Source of the DNA: Pseudomonadota bacterium
GTDB lineage: Bacteria > Pseudomonadota > Gammaproteobacteria > Steroidobacterales > Steroidobacteraceae
Direction of reading: 5' to 3'
NCBI GenBank assembly: GCA_023423935.1
Contig: JAFAEQ010000020.1
Coordinates: 1 to 12,242 of the forward strand
DNA length: 12,242 nt
Made by a program: the position numbers and the translations under genes. This document shows positions 5,947 to 12,242 of the stretch, piece after piece. The notes beneath the pieces are model-generated. The model made no database searches, was not told the DNA's origin, and saw only the letters and a list, made by a program, of their open reading frames with translations. Each line of letters opens with the position of its first letter. Within the stretch, counting starts at the first letter, position 1.

Positions 5947-7449
5947 TCAAACCGTGATCAGCCGACTGCCGAGCAAACGTCCGAACGTCAGTGCCGGCGT
6001 CACCATCATGCCACCGCAGAAGGCCTGTCCCTGAGTTGCACCTGCACCCAGAATTTCGCCCGCCGCGTAAAGATTCGCAATGGCCTTGCCGTCACGGCGC
6101 ACGACCTGCAGCTTGTCGTTCACGGCGATGCCGGCGGTGCTGGTGATCGAGGTGCCCTGGTGGCGCAGCGCATAGAACGGACCCTTCTCGATCTTTGCAG
6201 GCATGTGCTTGCGACCGAAGAAATCATTGCCCGTGATCACGCCGTAGTTGAACGCCTCCACGGTCTGCGTCAGCGCTTCGGCCGGCAGCTGGGCCGCCTT
6301 CGCCAGCGACTCGAGCGAATCGCCGCTGAAGAAGTTCGCTTGCTGGTTCTTGAATGCGTCCAGCATTCTTTCGCGCGTCCAGTCCTTCAGGATCGGCGGC
6401 GCCATGGTCAGGATATTGTGATCGAACACGACCCAGTGACGCAGGTTCGGCTGCAGACGCAACGCGTTTTCGCGCGCATCCACGCTCGGTACGTCTTCGC
6501 GAATGAATCGCTGGCCCGCGCTATTGACGTAGATCTCCCACGGCTGGCGCAGGTGCGGATGGAAAAGCGAGTCGGTCAACTTCGTCGAAGGGATCTGGTT
6601 CGTCGCCAGCATCATGCCGAAGTTGGTGATGTACTTCTCCGCATAGCGCATGTATCCGCCCACCGACTCGGCGAGCAGATGACCTTCGCCCTGCGAATAG
6701 GGATACGAGCTGTTGAGGTATTTCGGGATACGCGCAAGCTTCTCGAACATCTTCGCGTTCGAGGCGTAACCGCCCGAAGAGAGCAGCACGTTCTTCGCCT
6801 GCAGCGCGACGCGCTTACCGCTCGAATCCTGCGCCACGACGGCGGAGATGTTGCCGTTGCGGTCCGTCTGAAACTCGACTGCCTTGTGCTCGAGCAGCAG
6901 GTCGACCTTACCGGTCTTGACCGCTTCGTTGAACTTCGGCTGCATCGCTTCGAAGATGCCGTAGCCGCGTTTGGCACTCCAGTAATAGCGCGCCTTGGAG
7001 TAAGGCTCGTGCGCCACGCCTTTGACCGGATAGTCAGGCATGTTTTCGTAGCCGTTGTCGACCAGCCAGTCGAGGGTCGCGGCCGCGTTATTCACCGCCA
7101 GGCGTGCAATCGATTGATCGATCGTGCCACGGCTGATGCGCATCAGATCGTCGAAGTGCTCCTGCGGCGTATCTACGATGCCCTTCTGCTTCTGGATGCG
7201 CGTGCCCGCCGCGCTCAGCTGACCGCTGGACAGCATGAGCGTGCCGCCGATCGTGGGAGCTGCGTCGATCGCAAGAACACTCAAGCCGCGCTGTGCGGCA
7301 AAGATCGCCGCCGGCATACCCGCAGTACCGGCGCCGATGATCAACAGATCGTAACGACGCTGGCTCACGGCCCCCGCAGTAGTGCCGAAGATGGACACCG
7401 CCGCGGCGGCGCCAAGCCCCTGGATAAACTGTCGTTTGGAAATGTTCAT
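5947..7449 (-). CDS. Exported FAD-dependent oxidoreductase (FAD_binding_2 / fumarate reductase-ketosteroid dehydrogenase superfamily)
   Basis: A 500-aa protein whose ATG at 7449 is preceded by AGAGG 7 nt upstream. The N terminus S-K-R-Q-F-I-Q-G (residues 4-11) plus a hydrophobic stretch to about residue 28 looks like a Tat signal with Lys in place of the first Arg. The dinucleotide-binding motif G-A-G-T-A-G is at 39-44, with Asp62 ending the second strand and a GGT turn at 68-70. GQRFIREDVPSVDAREN is the typical mid-domain segment. The C-terminal FAD closure is NLYAAGEILGAG, then FCGGMMVTPALTFGRLLG. It lacks the H-G-A-N-R-L-G-G type ending of periplasmic fumarate reductases and looks closer to ketosteroid-dehydrogenase-like endings. 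The likely reaction is removal or addition of two hydrogens at a C-C bond. The acceptor may be the nearby cytochrome c (inference). It starts 35 nt after the hydrolase gene. Confidence 0.9.
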   Translation of the reverse strand: MNISKRQFIQGLGAAAAVSIFGTTAGAVSQRRYDLLIIGAGTAGMPAAIFAAQRGLSVLAIDAAPTIGGTLMLSSGQLSAAGTRIQKQKGIVDTPQEHFDDLMRISRGTIDQSIARLAVNNAAATLDWLVDNGYENMPDYPVKGVAHEPYSKARYYWSAKRGYGIFEAMQPKFNEAVKTGKVDLLLEHKAVEFQTDRNGNISAVVAQDSSGKRVALQAKNVLLSSGGYASNAKMFEKLARIPKYLNSSYPYSQGEGHLLAESVGGYMRYAEKYITNFGMMLATNQIPSTKLTDSLFHPHLRQPWEIYVNSAGQRFIREDVPSVDARENALRLQPNLRHWVVFDHNILTMAPPILKDWTRERMLDAFKNQQANFFSGDSLESLAKAAQLPAEALTQTVEAFNYGVITGNDFFGRKHMPAKIEKGPFYALRHQGTSITSTAGIAVNDKLQVVRRDGKAIANLYAAGEILGAGATQGQAFCGGMMVTPALTFGRLLGSRLITV

Positions 7450-7484
7450 CGCGAACCTCTGAATCTACTTGAGAAGCGCTGCGG

Positions 7485-8465
7485 TCATCGCCGCGCCTGT
7501 TGCACGGGCCGGTCGAGCCATGCGCGCAGTTCCCGGGCGAAATGCGGCCAGCCAAGATCGAAGACGCGCGAACGCTCCTGGATCTGCGGCAGCTCTTTGT
7601 AATCAGCGTGCGGAATCAGCTCACGGTGCGCCGCGCGAGTCTCCTCGAGATCCATCTCATGCGGCTCGAGGATGAAGATGGGCTGCTCTATCAGAGCGAA
7701 GCGTTCCTCGACTCGGTACTGCCACACCGCGTGGTAGGCGTACCACCAATAGCCCGTGGAATGCAGGTCTTCGACGAATGCACGCGTGGCGCGTTCCACA
7801 TCCACGCCTTCCAGGCGATTGGCAACGATGCGCGACCAGCGATCGATCACACGGTCGTAGCTTTCGCCGAAGTCAAACCCCTTCGGAATAGCCGCCAGTC
7901 GCAGCTCACGCATTTCCCGGGGTCGAAATGGAATACCGCTCATGACGACTCGACGCACCAGATCCGGCCGTTGCACGGCCAGCTCGGATGCGATGAATAC
8001 GCCGGTGTGAAAACCGAATACGTCCACCTGGCCGGCTTGGCTCTTGCCGCTGCCATAGCCAAGCGCATCGAGCGCGTCGGCCATCGCCCCGGCAAGATCG
8101 CTCATCGTCGGTGGTGCGGGCGGCCGGTCCGATTCGCCGTAGCCTGGCGAATCGATCGCAATCGCGACCCGATCCTTGCCCAGCTCGCGCACCAGGAGCT
8201 CGTATTCGTACGAGGAGTTCGGATTCTGATGGAATAGAACGAGCGGAACGCGCTTCGCGTTGTCCGCAGCGGGACGCGCAATCCGATAATGAATCTGGCC
8301 GAAGCGTCCATCGACATAGCCGCGCTTGTAGATCACCGCCGGCTCGCTCGCCTCGGCTGTGTGACTGTTCAGCAGCATCGCCAGCAGGATCGAGGTGACG
8401 AGCAGCCATACCACTCGCCTGCTCGAGCCCACCGAATCAGCGTGCGATCGGAGCGTTCCTGTCAT
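7485..8465 (-). CDS. Exported alpha/beta-hydrolase-fold protein with His at the nucleophile elbow (paralog B)
   Basis: A 326-aa protein from the ATG at 8465, which has GAGAAG 7 nt upstream. Earlier in-frame starts at 8480 and 8501 lack good ribosome-binding sites. The N terminus has S-R-R (residues 15-17), a hydrophobic core to about 33, and a cleavage-like AEA at 37-39, so export is likely. Core motifs parallel those of paralog A: VLFHQNPNSS (77-86), IDSPGYGESD (104-113) and VDVFGFHTG (147-155), with His153 where the nucleophile should be. Acid and His candidates lie near EPHE (267-270) and WPHF (306-309). A Trp/Tyr-rich cap segment (TGYWWYAYHAVW, 237-248) could bind an aromatic or hydrophobic substrate. 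Placed between the TonB receptor and the flavoprotein, it probably acts early in a periplasmic pathway (inference). The reaction is unknown. Confidence 0.9.
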   Translation of the reverse strand: MTGTLRSHADSVGSSRRVVWLLVTSILLAMLLNSHTAEASEPAVIYKRGYVDGRFGQIHYRIARPAADNAKRVPLVLFHQNPNSSYEYELLVRELGKDRVAIAIDSPGYGESDRPPAPPTMSDLAGAMADALDALGYGSGKSQAGQVDVFGFHTGVFIASELAVQRPDLVRRVVMSGIPFRPREMRELRLAAIPKGFDFGESYDRVIDRWSRIVANRLEGVDVERATRAFVEDLHSTGYWWYAYHAVWQYRVEERFALIEQPIFILEPHEMDLEETRAAHRELIPHADYKELPQIQERSRVFDLGWPHFARELRAWLDRPVQQARR

Positions 8466-8503
8466 CGATAGGCTTCTCATCGACGGCCGTCCAAAGAACA
8501 TTC

Positions 8504-8537
8504 GGAGGGCCGCGGTATCGGCGATACCGGGGCCTCC
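8504..8537 (-). terminator. Strong hairpin between the TonB receptor and hydrolase genes
   Basis: GGTATC-GGC-GATACC (8514-8528) is a perfect inner stem. The outer arms GGAGGGCC (8504-8511) and GGCCTCC (8531-8537) extend it across a small internal mismatch, giving about 13 pairs. It begins 10 nt after the receptor stop codon. On the minus strand it is followed by GAATGTTCTTTGG, which is only weakly T-rich. It could be a partial terminator or an mRNA processing/stabilising structure that sets different levels for the receptor and the downstream enzymes. Confidence 0.45.
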
Positions 8538-8547
8538 TCTATCGAGG

Positions 8548-10830
8548 TTAGAAGCGATACGAAGCGAAGATACCGATCTGACGCTTCTGCGGCAGGGGCA
8601 CCACGAAGCCACGCTCCGTGATCGTCGAGCCCGGCGTATTGGCCTGCGCCGGGTTCTCGTTCACGTACTGCGGCACGTTCAGGTTCAACTGATCCAGGTA
8701 ACGCGTCACCGAGGACGGTGTGTCATCGTTGGTCAGATTCCTGACCGACAAGGTCACGTCCCACTTATCGAACTCCATACCCACGCTCAGGTTCGCGAGG
8801 ATCTGTTCGCCGGTGTGCGCCAGCTGATAGACCTGGTCGTACTTGCGGTCGGTGTAGGACACATCGGCGCGCACGAAGGCCTGGTTGAGACCGACCGGGA
8901 ACGTGTACTTGCCATACACGCTGGCCTGCTGCTCAGGCACCGCCGGCAGCTTCTTGCCCGCGAGCGAGGTGTTACCGAACAGCTGTCCCGCTTCGGCGTC
9001 CGTGAACTCGAGGAACTTCGCATCGGTGAACGCATAAGTCAGACCGGCGGTGAGGCTGTCAGTGAGCCGCGCATCGACTTCCAGCTCGACACCCTTGATC
9101 TCGGTCTTACCGGCGTTGCTGATGTAGTTCTTCGAACCGCCGATGGGCTCGGGGAAGAAGTACGTCGTGGTCAGCTGCTGATCGCTCCAGTCGATGTAGT
9201 ACAGCGCCAGATTGGTCGAGAGCATGCCGTTGAAGAACGAGTTCTTGGTACCGATCTCGTAGTTCCAGCTTTCCTCTTCGCCCGCGAACTGCACTTCCGC
9301 CGGGAAGCGCGGATCGGCGTTGATGACGCCCGGCTTGTTACCCTTCGCAACGTTCGCGTACACCATGTTGTCTGGCGTCAGCTTGTAAGTCGTCGTCACG
9401 CGCGGCGACACCGAGTAGAACGTGTTGCCGATCTCGCCCTGAGCCGGCTTGTAGTTGCTGATCTCTTCTTCCGAATAGCGCAGCTCGCCGGTGATTTCCC
9501 ACGAATCCGTGATGTCGAAGCCCATCGAAGTGAAGAACGCGAGGTTCTTGACCTTCGACAGACCGTTGTCGATCGTCGGAGCCGTCGGCAGGAAATGCTC
9601 TTCCAGATACGTACGATCGCTGCCGTAGTAGAACGCGCCGAGCATGTAACGGAAGCGCTCGCTCTGATCCGAGGCCAGACGCAGCTCCGTCGACCACTCG
9701 TCGCGATCGGTGATTTCGTAGCGCATCACGTTGCCGTTGCGCACGCCGTCCGACGCAAGACGCGTGTACCCCGGTGCGCCCGGCACGCCCAGCGGCGACA
9801 GCGCGGTCGCACCCTGATACGTGGAGTCGTAACCGAAGTATTGCTCAGTGAAGAACGCGCCGGTGTTCGATACCAGCGTGAAGCCACGCGGCAGATCCCA
9901 GGTCAACTGTGCGGACAGACGCGTGGAGTCACGCTTCAGACCGTCCTTGCCGTCGAGGCCTTCGATGTCGAGCGTCGCCGAATCGAAGCTCTTCACCGCG
10001 CCGCAGTAGTACTGACGCTGCGAGCCCAGATAGCAGTTGTTGTAGAACCTATCCTGCAGCGTCTGCGCAGGATGACCGTCGCGATCGCGCGTGATGCCTG
10101 CGCCGATGACGGCCGTGAAGTTGTCGGTCGGGCGATATTCGAGCGAGCCGTTGAAGTTCACCGACTCTTCATCGCCGATGCGACGACCGTCGAGCGTGTT
10201 GCGATACATGCCGCCGAACGAGTAGTAGCGGCCGTGCACCATGTAGAACAGCTTGTCGTCGATGATCGAGCCGCGCGACATCATGTTCGCTTCATAGTCG
10301 TCGTACTCGGCCGCACGCACGCTGATCTTGTTCTCGGTCTCGTTGGTCGCCTTCTTGGTGATGAAGTTGATCGCACCGGAGAAGGTGGCACGGCCGAACA
10401 GCGCGGCCTGCGGTCCCTTGATGACTTCGACACGCTCGACGAGGTCCATCGGGAACGAAAGGATGTTGTCCGAATACAGGATGCCGTCGACGAACATCGA
10501 TGCGTTGCCTTCGCCGATGATGTTCGACATACCGCGAATCACCGGACGGTTGGCACCGCCCTGCGCGCCGTAACGGTTCGTTCGCTCGAACGAGAAGCCC
10601 GGCGTGAAGCGCGTTACATCGAACAGGTCGCGTCCACCGCGCTCGGTGATCTGCTCGCCGCTGAATGCCGCAATCGAGATCGGCACGTCCTGAGCGCGCT
10701 CGTCTTTCTTACGCGCCGAGACGACGATCTCTTCGATCTCGGCAAAGGCCGGCACGCTGGTGGCCGCGAAGGCCAAACCCGTGATGGCCAGGATCGCAGT
10801 GCGCGAACCGATTTTATGGATCATGGTCAT
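8548..10830 (-). CDS. TonB-dependent outer-membrane receptor
   Basis: About 760 aa. The ATG at 10830 follows GGAG by 4 nt; a second ATG at 10824 has a more usual spacing of 10 nt, so the start is uncertain by two codons. The signal peptide ends S-V-P-A-F-A at residue 30. The mature start E-I-E-E-I-V-V-S-A-R (31-40) is the TonB-box region. The plug follows: DVPISIAAFSG (48-58), RPVIRGM (95-101), FVDGILYS (113-120) and VEVIKGPQAALFGR (134-147). The rest alternates aromatic beta strands and ends K-R-Q-I-G-I-F-A-S-Y-R-F, with the C-terminal Phe expected for barrel assembly. It would import a substrate too large or scarce for porins, using TonB energy. This plug type is common in sphingomonad and gammaproteobacterial degraders, so an organic substrate is at least as likely as a siderophore. 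The gap to the upstream gene is 17 nt. Confidence 0.95.
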   Translation of the reverse strand: MTMIHKIGSRTAILAITGLAFAATSVPAFAEIEEIVVSARKKDERAQDVPISIAAFSGEQITERGGRDLFDVTRFTPGFSFERTNRYGAQGGANRPVIRGMSNIIGEGNASMFVDGILYSDNILSFPMDLVERVEVIKGPQAALFGRATFSGAINFITKKATNETENKISVRAAEYDDYEANMMSRGSIIDDKLFYMVHGRYYSFGGMYRNTLDGRRIGDEESVNFNGSLEYRPTDNFTAVIGAGITRDRDGHPAQTLQDRFYNNCYLGSQRQYYCGAVKSFDSATLDIEGLDGKDGLKRDSTRLSAQLTWDLPRGFTLVSNTGAFFTEQYFGYDSTYQGATALSPLGVPGAPGYTRLASDGVRNGNVMRYEITDRDEWSTELRLASDQSERFRYMLGAFYYGSDRTYLEEHFLPTAPTIDNGLSKVKNLAFFTSMGFDITDSWEITGELRYSEEEISNYKPAQGEIGNTFYSVSPRVTTTYKLTPDNMVYANVAKGNKPGVINADPRFPAEVQFAGEEESWNYEIGTKNSFFNGMLSTNLALYYIDWSDQQLTTTYFFPEPIGGSKNYISNAGKTEIKGVELEVDARLTDSLTAGLTYAFTDAKFLEFTDAEAGQLFGNTSLAGKKLPAVPEQQASVYGKYTFPVGLNQAFVRADVSYTDRKYDQVYQLAHTGEQILANLSVGMEFDKWDVTLSVRNLTNDDTPSSVTRYLDQLNLNVPQYVNENPAQANTPGSTITERGFVVPLPQKRQIGIFASYRF

Positions 10831-10847
10831 GTCACTCCAAATCAAAC

Positions 10848-11456
10848 TTACTTCGTCGATTGCGCGGCCAGCTGGCGCTTGAGATTCGCTACCAGCAGGC
10901 GTTCGTAGAAATCGCTGGCGTCGGCGGAAGCCGAATCGAGCAGCGTCGTCATTTCCCCAGTCGTGGCTCCGGGCTGGCAGCCACTGAATTTGCCCTTCAA
11001 GTACTCATCCACATACAGCACACGCGCGTGCTGACGCCCGTTGCGTGCGGCCTTCAGCCAGTACTGTTCGGCGATGCAGATGTCGTGCGGCACGCCGTCG
11101 CGCTTGCGATCGATGAACAGTCCGTACACGAACTGCGCCTGGCGATAACCGCCATCGGCCGCCTTCTTCAATTCCGGCGCGGCTTCGGCCCACTTGCCGC
11201 TGTACGCGAGCGAACGCGCGTACTGATAGCGAATGCGGTGGTTGTCCGGCTGTCTCTGCAGCTCGCGTCCACACTCGGCCACGGCCTTGGGAAGATTCAC
11301 TTTGCTCGAGGGCACACCGACGCCAACGTGATCCGGATCATCGGGATGCGCAGCCAGCCGATCGCACTTCGTGATCGCATCGGGCGATGCGCCGATCGCC
11401 TGGAACGGCAACGCCGCAGTGATCGTCAGCGCCGCCATTAACGGGATGAACTTCAT
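10848..11456 (-). CDS. Small exported Sel1/TPR-like repeat protein
   Basis: A 202-aa protein. The ATG at 11456 has AGAGG 7 nt upstream; a longer in-frame extension runs into the cupin gene and is not used. Residues 1-23 are a Sec signal peptide (ending A-I-G-A). Residues about 75-150 contain two helix-turn-helix repeats of the TPR/Sel1 type: RYQYARSLAYSGKWAEAAPELKKAADGGY, then AQFVYGLFIDRKRDGVPHDICIAEQYWLKAARNGRQHA. Four Cys residues (31, 62, 127, 160) could form disulfides in the periplasm. Such repeats bind other proteins; no enzyme motif is seen. It sits between the cupin gene (20 nt) and the TonB receptor gene (17 nt), so a role with the receptor or a periplasmic enzyme is possible but unproven. 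Confidence 0.88.
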   Translation of the reverse strand: MKFIPLMAALTITAALPFQAIGASPDAITKCDRLAAHPDDPDHVGVGVPSSKVNLPKAVAECGRELQRQPDNHRIRYQYARSLAYSGKWAEAAPELKKAADGGYRQAQFVYGLFIDRKRDGVPHDICIAEQYWLKAARNGRQHARVLYVDEYLKGKFSGCQPGATTGEMTTLLDSASADASDFYERLLVANLKRQLAAQSTK

Positions 11457-11476
11457 CGTCGAACCTCTTCTTGGAA

Positions 11477-12242
11477 TCACCATCGCTTCGCCCCACTGGG
11501 AACTTCGCCGCGCTGCGCTTCGAGCTCCGGCGGCAGAATCGGGTCGTACTCCGGCCACCAGCGAAACGGCTTCACCGGATCGACGTAGTTGGTGGAGAGA
11601 TTTCCGCCTTTGGTGCGGAAGAAATACAGATTGCCGGTCTGCGTCCCGTAGGGTCCGTGCGGCACATGCGGCGGACGCCAGAAGTACGCGCCCGGACGCA
11701 TGATGCCGCGATCGCCGTGCACCTCTCCGCCGAGCAGATACATCTCCTCGACCGTGATGTGCACTTCCGATCGCTCCGCCCAACGCAACGGCAGCGTGCC
11801 GAGCAACCAGGTGGCATCCTGCGTAATCGGATCGAGATAGAGCATCTTGCGGCCGGCACCCGGCGGAAACTGCGGATGAAAGTTGCCGGTGTACGGCACC
11901 TGAAATCCGTCCTTGTGCAGCACCAGGCGTCGCTCATCGAACGCGATGGACTGCGTCGCCAACGCGGGGCGCGCCGAGAAGAACTCCAGCACGATCGCCC
12001 CGGTGCGTGAGCCCCAGGCGCCGGTTTCGTATCCGGCGGGAATGTGCGCATAAGCGAACTCGGAGTACTCGAGATCGCCGATCGCAAGCGATCCTTCGAT
12101 CACCAGGAACTCATCGTCGACCGTCAGTGCGCCGCGCGGTGCACTGAAGCCCGGCGGGTACTTCACCAGCAAGCTGCAAGCGCCATCTTCGAAATCTTCC
12201 GAAAGCACTCTCACTTCGACGCCATCGCGGGTGGGGGTGGGA
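11477..12242 (-). CDS. Double-cupin protein, 5' end beyond the window
   Basis: At least 255 codons are visible. The frame stays open to the right edge, and the upstream residues (P-T-R-D-G-V-E-V-R-V-L) read like a natural cupin N terminus. A GTG at 12214 is therefore probably not the true start, and the gene is partial here. The first cupin-like module contains EFLVIEGSLAIGD, then YAHIPAGYETGAWGSRTGAIVLEFFS. The second has VEEMYLLGGEVHGDRG, then GAYFWRPPHVPHGPYG, whose Glu and two His residues could bind a metal. It resembles DUF4437-like bicupins. There is no visible signal peptide, since the N terminus is missing. It may be a small-molecule dioxygenase, isomerase or binding protein. It is the most upstream visible gene of the leftward operon, 20 nt before the Sel1-like gene. 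Confidence 0.82.
   Translation of the reverse strand, partial: PTPTRDGVEVRVLSEDFEDGACSLLVKYPPGFSAPRGALTVDDEFLVIEGSLAIGDLEYSEFAYAHIPAGYETGAWGSRTGAIVLEFFSARPALATQSIAFDERRLVLHKDGFQVPYTGNFHPQFPPGAGRKMLYLDPITQDATWLLGTLPLRWAERSEVHITVEEMYLLGGEVHGDRGIMRPGAYFWRPPHVPHGPYGTQTGNLYFFRTKGGNLSTNYVDPVKPFRWWPEYDPILPPELEAQRGEVPSGAKRW

Noticed and set aside
6160..7602. A 480-codon plus-strand open frame
   Set aside because: It lies opposite the FAD-dependent oxidoreductase and the end of paralog B. Its composition is Arg/His-rich and it shows no recognisable motif.
8395..10908. An 837-codon open frame on the plus strand
   Set aside because: It is antisense to the TonB receptor, which has signal peptide, plug and barrel motifs. 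The plus-strand product is Arg/Val/Asp-rich with no domain, as expected from a GC-rich shadow frame.
11457..11783. N-terminal extension of the Sel1-like gene
   Set aside because: It overlaps the cupin gene and lacks a signal peptide at its start. The ATG at 11456 has a ribosome-binding site and opens into a signal peptide.

Overview
This is a GC-rich bacterial chromosomal window with strong G/C third-position use. TonB-dependent import, Tat-exported cofactor enzymes and exported alpha/beta-hydrolases suggest a Gram-negative proteobacterium of the substrate-degrading kind (Sphingomonad- or Steroidobacter-like). That placement is inferred from gene style only. No rRNA, tRNA, phage gene, transposase or CRISPR array was seen.

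Layout. One gene reads rightward: an exported alpha/beta-hydrolase-fold protein (143-1099). It converges on a leftward block across a 450-bp array of hairpin repeats built from GTGATG words (1096-1545). Everything from 1543 to the right edge reads leftward. In transcription order from the right edge this is: a double-cupin protein (5' end outside the window), a small exported Sel1/TPR-like protein, a TonB-dependent receptor, a second exported alpha/beta-hydrolase paralogous to the first, a signal-bearing FAD-dependent dehydrogenase, a Tat-exported sulfite-oxidase-family molybdenum enzyme, a small periplasmic cytochrome c, an EamA/DMT permease, a Tat-exported protein of unknown function, and a double VOC (glyoxalase-like) protein.

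How the genes may work together. From the cupin gene to the cytochrome gene the gaps are short (about 17-35 nt) or overlapping. The exception is an 82-nt gap holding a strong hairpin after the receptor gene. This looks like one operon. The receptor would bring a substrate across the outer membrane, and exported enzymes (hydrolase, flavoprotein, Mo enzyme) would act on it in the periplasm. The small cytochrome c would take electrons from the Mo enzyme and perhaps the flavoprotein. The substrate cannot be read from the sequence. The permease gene has its own upstream palindrome, and the last two genes follow another palindromic segment, so they are probably separate units.

Most unusual features: (1) both alpha/beta-hydrolase paralogs have His at the nucleophile-elbow position (G-F-H-T-G); (2) the nested inverted/tandem repeat array lies exactly between two convergent stop codons; (3) an entire redox pathway appears to be exported; (4) CTAAC/GTTAG palindromes cluster around the permease gene.
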